From the NCBI RefSeq assembly GCF_000002875.2, contig NC_009407.2:602001-666000 (forward strand): a stretch of DNA of 64,000 nucleotides, given 5' to 3'. Of the stretch, positions 59,538 through 64,000 are shown in pieces. The position numbers and the translations under genes were made by a program. The notes below the pieces were generated by a model, which saw nothing but the letters and a program-made list of their open reading frames with translations, was not told the origin of the DNA and did not search any database. Each line of letters begins with the position of its first letter. The first letter of the stretch is position 1. This DNA comes from Leishmania infantum JPCM5 (Eukaryota; Euglenozoa; Kinetoplastea; Trypanosomatida; Trypanosomatidae).

Positions 59538-60162
59538 TGTCTCTCTTCCCAGAGCACCCGGGTGACGGGAGGCACACCGCAGTGAGTGGCATCACAGGGC
59601 GCAGCAACCCCGCCACGCTCTGCGTGTGGGGAGAAGCCAAGCAGCCTCCACCTATCCCATGCCAATGCCGAGCGAACCGCTGGTGGTGACGGGGCCCAGC
59701 ACCCACGACGTAGGGGAGTCAGAGCGGTGCATCGCTACGGATGTCGGCGGCCGGGTCCTGGACGGCGGTGCGTCGGAGCGGCCTGCGACGGCGCACGTGC
59801 TTGCGCCTTTTATATGTGGCAGGCAGAGCTTCAACGCGACTTGAGCGTGCCCCACACACCAGGCCCTCGCACTGCCCACCTGGTGGGAGGAGCCCCGAGT
59901 GTCGCGCCGAGGGACGCCACCAGGGGTGGCGACCGGGGATGGTGGGCGCGGCTGTGAGGCGACCCGCAACGCGGGTGAGTGGGTAGAGGTTTGGGGCAGG
60001 GGCTGTGCGCCGGTGACCGAGTCGGCGCACTGCTGTAACTCGTGTCTACGGCTTCTTCGCAGCACGGGATGAGACCTGTGACTCGCCGGTTGGTGGGGGT
60101 GGGGGGCTCAAGAGCGGTGTGGAGCTCGTGTCGCACGGTACAGAAGGTGGACACGCTGCAAG
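59538..60162 (+). mobile_element. SIDER-like retroposon, copy B
   Basis: This is almost identical to 55416-56040 (two substitutions over 625 bases by eye, no insertion or deletion). Unlike copies A and C it loses similarity immediately after ACACGCTGCAAG, so its 3' end is either truncated or marks the end of a copied tract. It begins 529 bases after the carrier stop codon, in the same sense, and is probably part of the carrier mRNA 3' UTR. Confidence 0.8.
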
Positions 60163-61155
60163 AGAAAAGTGTCATTGTGCCACGAACACGCAAGAAGTAT
60201 ACGCGCATGCAGCACCACAGCTCATCTTCCTCTTCTGAACTGCGGTTGTGCCAAAGGCACCGGGCCCACCAACACGGCTCGGCGTCGTTCAGTCCACTGC
60301 AGGCAGCGCGGACTCAGTCCGGGATCACGCTTAACATCGCGCTGCGGCGCGCCCAGAACTGCATGTGGACGAGCGTACTTGTTGAATTGTGAGCAGGATG
60401 CGTAGTAAGCTGGCACAAACGCCAGGATGACCGCGAGTCCAATACGGGACACCACCAGCCCAGACCTGTCCGCCGGTACCAAGAGCCCGCTCTCCCATCG
60501 CCGAGGGCGGGCTGCAGACTCTTCGCTTCCCCACAGAGTGAGTGCCAGACTCCGACACGACGCACGGAAGAGGAGGAGATCAGCAGGGCCCCCAATGGGA
60601 AGTAAGGACAGCATCGGTGCGTCTGGCGCGACGCGAGCCCTCGTCGCTGCCCTTTCCTTTTAGTGCGTGCGTGCTCCGGTGCTGGATGGGTGGGTGCATT
60701 GTAGGGGGTTCCCCTCATTCCCTTCCTCCTGGCCTGTTCACCTTGGCCAAAGTCGCAGCAGAGCCCCTCCGGCTTTCCTTCGACCTCTCGTTCCCGTCTC
60801 TCGCTTGGGCGGTAGCTGCCCTCAAGTCGTTGCTCCTTTCCTCCCCTTTCTCTCTCTCTTCGCTTTTTGGCCTATGGTTTATGAGCGTGCGCTCTCGGAT
60901 GGAGCGCTTCCGTCTTGCTGCGCGCTTATACGCATCTTTCCTAAGTGAAGGTTCTTGCGGCACGTATGATGGGCCACGGCTGTGCGCCGGCAGCCCCGGC
61001 GAAGTCCTCGCTCTCTCTCTCCCGCTTCACTGTTGTGAAGCCGCGGCTGATGCCGCTGCGTCACATGCAACGGTGCGTGCGTTCAGCCGTTCTTACGCTT
61101 ACTCACCTCCGCATCTCTCCGTTCTCCCTCTTCTTAAATCTCCATCATCGTATGA

Positions 61156-61161
<6 letters not shown>

Positions 61162-61199
<38 letters not shown>
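61162..61199. repeat. Compound (CA)n(TA)n microsatellite
   Basis: About 25 bases of alternating CA run directly into about 13 bases of alternating TA, in the spacer before the last gene. Confidence 0.9.
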
Positions 61200-61939
61200 G
61201 CCATCACACGGTTGCGTCGGCTGCGCAGCGTTCCTGTGTCTGACTCTGCGGAAGCAGGCGCTTGCTTCTCCAGTTTCGATTTGTCTATTCTCACATGTGA
61301 CAAGGGCCTGTCTGAGGCTGCTGAGCTGGCCAAAAACCACCCTCGTCCAGCCGGCATACTCCAGTGAGCAACTCCCTCTCTCTGTGCCCATCACCGTCAC
61401 TACTCTTCGCTTCTATCAGCTGCTGCTGGGCGGTTTTTCGCGAATGCGCCGGCCATTGAGGAAGAGGGAGGATGAGGTGATGACGGTGGGCGACCGCTCC
61501 ACAACGCATAGAAGCCTCGTTTGCTTTCCAAGCACCACCGCACGTACGTACAACAGCGGCATACAGGCACGTCTCGTTTTCTCCAACCTGTGCTGACTGC
61601 AGTGATTAAACTAGACACACGCGCGGCAACCTCCACGCGCCGGTCCGTGCTCGACACACCATCAACCCCTTTCCTGCTGGCGCTGCTCTCTCTCTGTCTG
61701 TCGCCCACAAGGACCATCACATCCGCGATTAGGATGGGAGAGACGACCACCACGAGTCACAGCCTACGCCACTTCGGCATCTGTTCCTCGACTCGTGCTC
61801 TACCTCCTCCACCTCTCAAGTTCTGCTCTGCCACCGTCCTTCCCCTCCCTCCTCACCTCGCGCACCGCACCCCACGAGCTCGTGCCGGCGTGCTCACCTT
61901 CCACGTTACTCTGTCAGCACTGCTGTACTCGTAGCCGCG

Positions 61940-61967
61940 TTGCTTTCTCCACCCACCGTTCCTGTAG
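61940..61967 (+). promoter_or_regulatory. Candidate trans-splice acceptor for the last gene
   Basis: The stretch TTGCTTTCTCCACCCACCGT followed by TCCTGTAG gives an AG at 61966-61967. The closer pyrimidine tract near 62126-62150 has no AG between it and the ATG at 62227. The leader would be about 260 nt and would contain an out-of-frame ATG near 62030. Confidence 0.3.
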
Positions 61968-62226
61968 ATCTTGCGCACCTGCCGTAGCACGCCGTCGAAG
62001 AAGAGGGAGGGAACCAACGGAACAGATACATGAGCACAGCAGAGTGCCAAGCACTCGTGCTGCTGCTGATGCAAGAGCAGGACCCACGCAGGAGCTCTTC
62101 GAAACAGCGTCAGCTATCCTTCCAGACCCCCCCCTCCCCCGCCCGGCCGCACACATACCTACCGACCTCTTGCTACGCTGATACGCGTTGAACGCTTTCT
62201 TTATCTTATTCCCGTCGTACATCGCT

Positions 62227-64000
62227 ATGCTAAGCAGAATGCGGCGCACCATGACAACCACGAAGGGGTTTCGCGCCCCACGGCCGAGAGGTAGCCACGA
62301 GCAACCCGCAGAGACGACTGTCTCGTCGACGAACTCAGCTGCACCACCGCCACCGCCGTCTGCGTCGTCGGCTCGCAAGGTGTCGACACGCGGCTCAACA
62401 TTAGCGGTGCCTTCCCCATCGCCGTCGTCATCCTCCGCTTACTGTCGTAAGAGCCCTAGTCGCTGCAAAAAGGCATCTACCATCGCCGCTGCCACTGGTG
62501 ACGCTGGCGCTGGCACCACTGCGTTCGACCCGAAGAGCGGCGGCTTGTCCTTCCCCCAGGGGCCACGTGGAGTGCTGAGCGGTCACTTCAGCGCTAATCA
62601 CCTGCGGCGCGCACCACGGCAGACCGACCAAGCTACACCGCGTGATGGTGCGAGCAACACCGCGACCGCAATGAGGGCACCAGCGGACACCACTACAGTT
62701 GCCACAGCAGCTGCGCAGCACACGGCGGCGCGCGCGAGCGGAGATGACAGAGTCGTCGCGCTTAGCAGTAGTAACACGCCTCTGCTGCGCAAGCGGCCTC
62801 GCTCACTTTCTCCCGATGATCCCTACGCCGGTGGTGCACATCATCGTGATGAGCCGGCAAGCACACGCGGTTGTGCGCCTTCCGCCAGCAGAGACAGCAA
62901 CAGAGTCAAGAGCGACGACACCACACTGGTGCAGCTATCCATTCCACGGCTGCCCACTGCGCGGCGCCTTTCCACGTCGCGCATCCGCCGCACCGTCTTC
63001 TACCCTCCCTCTGCGGAGCAGCCTCTGGCGCTCTTGCGGAGCTCACACGATGCTGATGGTGCCGGTGCCATGGGTGCCCCTGAATCCGCACCGGTGCCGC
63101 GTGTGTCAAGTGCGCCAGCGCCTGCGGACGTCTGCGTGGCCGCTGACTATACCGTGCACGTGCATCCTTGGGGCTCAGCGACCGCTGTGCCGGCGTGGAC
63201 TGGCGCAAGCGACGCAGTCCCAGTGGCACCGGGTGCGGACGCTCTGAGGGTTCCTGGGGCTAACTCAGCGGTGTGTGTGGGCAGAGAGCCGCATAGCAGC
63301 ACCGCAGTGTCAGAGCATCACAAGACTCCCTTGGCTGCGGCGATGACCGCGTCGACGATACTGTCACCATCAACGCGATCGGGAAAGCGGTTTCTTTCGG
63401 CAATGGAGCATGAGCAGCGCGACTACGCTGCAGCGATCTCTCCTGCTCCTCCCTCGCTAACGTCATCGTCGCTGCTGCCGCCGTACCGATCGCCGTGCCA
63501 CAGCGGTGCATCTGAGCAGGTCTCGCCGGCTCCGCCTGCGGCGCCGAGCACACCAAAGGCCGCGCCATCCACCCCTCCATCACTACCCCTGCCGCTGCCG
63601 CCCTGCGACTCCACATCTCCATCGCCGGCGGTGCCGCAGCTCCGCGTGCATGACTTGGCTGCACTGTCATTGCCTTCGCTCAGTCGCGAGGCCTCGCTGC
63701 TCCCAAGCAACTCACGCCGTGGACTCTCTGTGCCGCTCTCTTCGCCGCGCCTCGAGCGCGCCGAATCGCCACTATCGCCGCTGTTGGCGGACAGTTCTCC
63801 GGCTCCCGCAATCGGCTTGATGCGAGGGCAGGCGGGGGCTCTTGTCGCTGCTGCAGCTGCGGGAGGCGAGCGCCAGACACTGTCGTCTCTGGCGTCTCCG
63901 GCCCGCTCGGTGGGAGAGCTGGCGCGCGTTCAGCAGCAGCAGGCGTCGACGCACCCCTCTAGCGCACTCGCTGCTGCAGAGGAGGCCGAGAGAGAGGAAT
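62227..64000 (+). CDS. Ser/Pro/Ala-rich hypothetical protein, 3' end outside the window
   Basis: The frame starts at ATG 62227, 48 bases after an in-frame TGA at 62179, and stays open for 591 codons to the window edge. The start could also be Met5 or Met9. The visible part is disordered: many Ser-Pro and Thr-Pro pairs, poly-Pro and Ala runs, and basic patches. A basic motif KRPR at residues 189-192, in the context LLRKRPRSLSPDDPYAGG, reads like a nuclear localisation signal next to possible phosphorylation sites. A Gln run lies near the end. I see no folded domain in this part and do not recognise the family. The rest of the gene, beyond the window, may carry the informative region. The + strand position and unbroken length in codon-biased sequence support a real gene. 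Confidence 0.75.
   Translation, partial: MLSRMRRTMTTTKGFRAPRPRGSHEQPAETTVSSTNSAAPPPPPSASSARKVSTRGSTLAVPSPSPSSSSAYCRKSPSRCKKASTIAAATGDAGAGTTAFDPKSGGLSFPQGPRGVLSGHFSANHLRRAPRQTDQATPRDGASNTATAMRAPADTTTVATAAAQHTAARASGDDRVVALSSSNTPLLRKRPRSLSPDDPYAGGAHHRDEPASTRGCAPSASRDSNRVKSDDTTLVQLSIPRLPTARRLSTSRIRRTVFYPPSAEQPLALLRSSHDADGAGAMGAPESAPVPRVSSAPAPADVCVAADYTVHVHPWGSATAVPAWTGASDAVPVAPGADALRVPGANSAVCVGREPHSSTAVSEHHKTPLAAAMTASTILSPSTRSGKRFLSAMEHEQRDYAAAISPAPPSLTSSSLLPPYRSPCHSGASEQVSPAPPAAPSTPKAAPSTPPSLPLPLPPCDSTSPSPAVPQLRVHDLAALSLPSLSREASLLPSNSRRGLSVPLSSPRLERAESPLSPLLADSSPAPAIGLMRGQAGALVAAAAAGGERQTLSSLASPARSVGELARVQQQQASTHPSSALAAAEEAEREE

Larger units (their letters stand above)
59010..62226. other. Spacer with SIDER-like copy B, upstream of the last gene
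   Basis: No supported gene is visible in 3.2 kb. SIDER-like copy B occupies 59538-60162, a CA/TA microsatellite lies at 61162-61199, and pyrimidine-rich sequence occurs near 60830-60870 and 61820-61860. Open frames on both strands are short and compositional. Confidence 0.7.

Overview
The window looks like nuclear DNA of a trypanosomatid, almost certainly Leishmania. Every convincing gene lies on the + strand with no intron. The coding regions are GC-rich and the proteins carry long Ala/Ser/Pro low-complexity stretches. Genes are separated by 0.6-3.8 kb of pyrimidine-rich spacer with CA/TG and TA microsatellites, and candidate polypyrimidine-AG trans-splice acceptors lie upstream of start codons. 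Three copies of a roughly 0.6 kb element resemble the SIDER retroposons of Leishmania 3' UTRs. From memory and unchecked, the order sterol C5-desaturase, dynein heavy chain, DNA polymerase zeta, ELP3 recalls Leishmania chromosome 23. The species is not resolved. There is no strand switch, so the window is the interior of one polycistronic unit. Layout: (1) a 5'-truncated Pro/Ser-rich hypothetical gene (3-1445); (2) a spacer with the diverged SIDER-like copy C; (3) a 1301-aa hypothetical protein with a mitochondrial-type N-terminus (4134-8039); (4) a 3.75 kb gene-free pyrimidine-rich spacer; (5) a Ser-rich, probably tail-anchored protein (11793-13862); (6) a sterol C5-desaturase (16120-17028); (7) a 4757-aa axonemal dynein heavy chain (20116-34389); (8) a small YceI-like protein (35838-36407); (9) the REV3-type catalytic subunit of DNA polymerase zeta (37598-46855); (10) a 778-aa probable mitochondrial protein (47455-49791); (11) an ELP3-like radical-SAM/acetyltransferase (50672-52801); (12) a one-span membrane protein with a degenerate J-like segment (53872-55152); (13) a mitochondrial carrier (57810-59009) lying between two nearly identical SIDER-like copies; (14) a 3'-truncated Ser/Pro-rich hypothetical gene (62227-64000). 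The genes do not form one pathway, which is normal for trypanosomatid polycistrons. They cover ergosterol synthesis, flagellar motility, translesion DNA synthesis, tRNA wobble modification or acetylation, and mitochondrial transport. Expression control is expected to be post-transcriptional, through trans-splice acceptors and 3' UTR elements such as the SIDER-like copies. The most notable structure is the pair of same-orientation copies at 55416-56040 and 59538-60162. I see two substitutions and no length change over 625 bp, and they bracket the carrier gene in a 4122-bp repeat-to-repeat unit. Other points of interest are the C-x3-C-x2-C iron-sulphur motif of the ELP3-like protein, the proofreading-dead and internally expanded exonuclease region of REV3, the YceI-like protein, and the J-like membrane protein. 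I found no wholly new multi-gene system.
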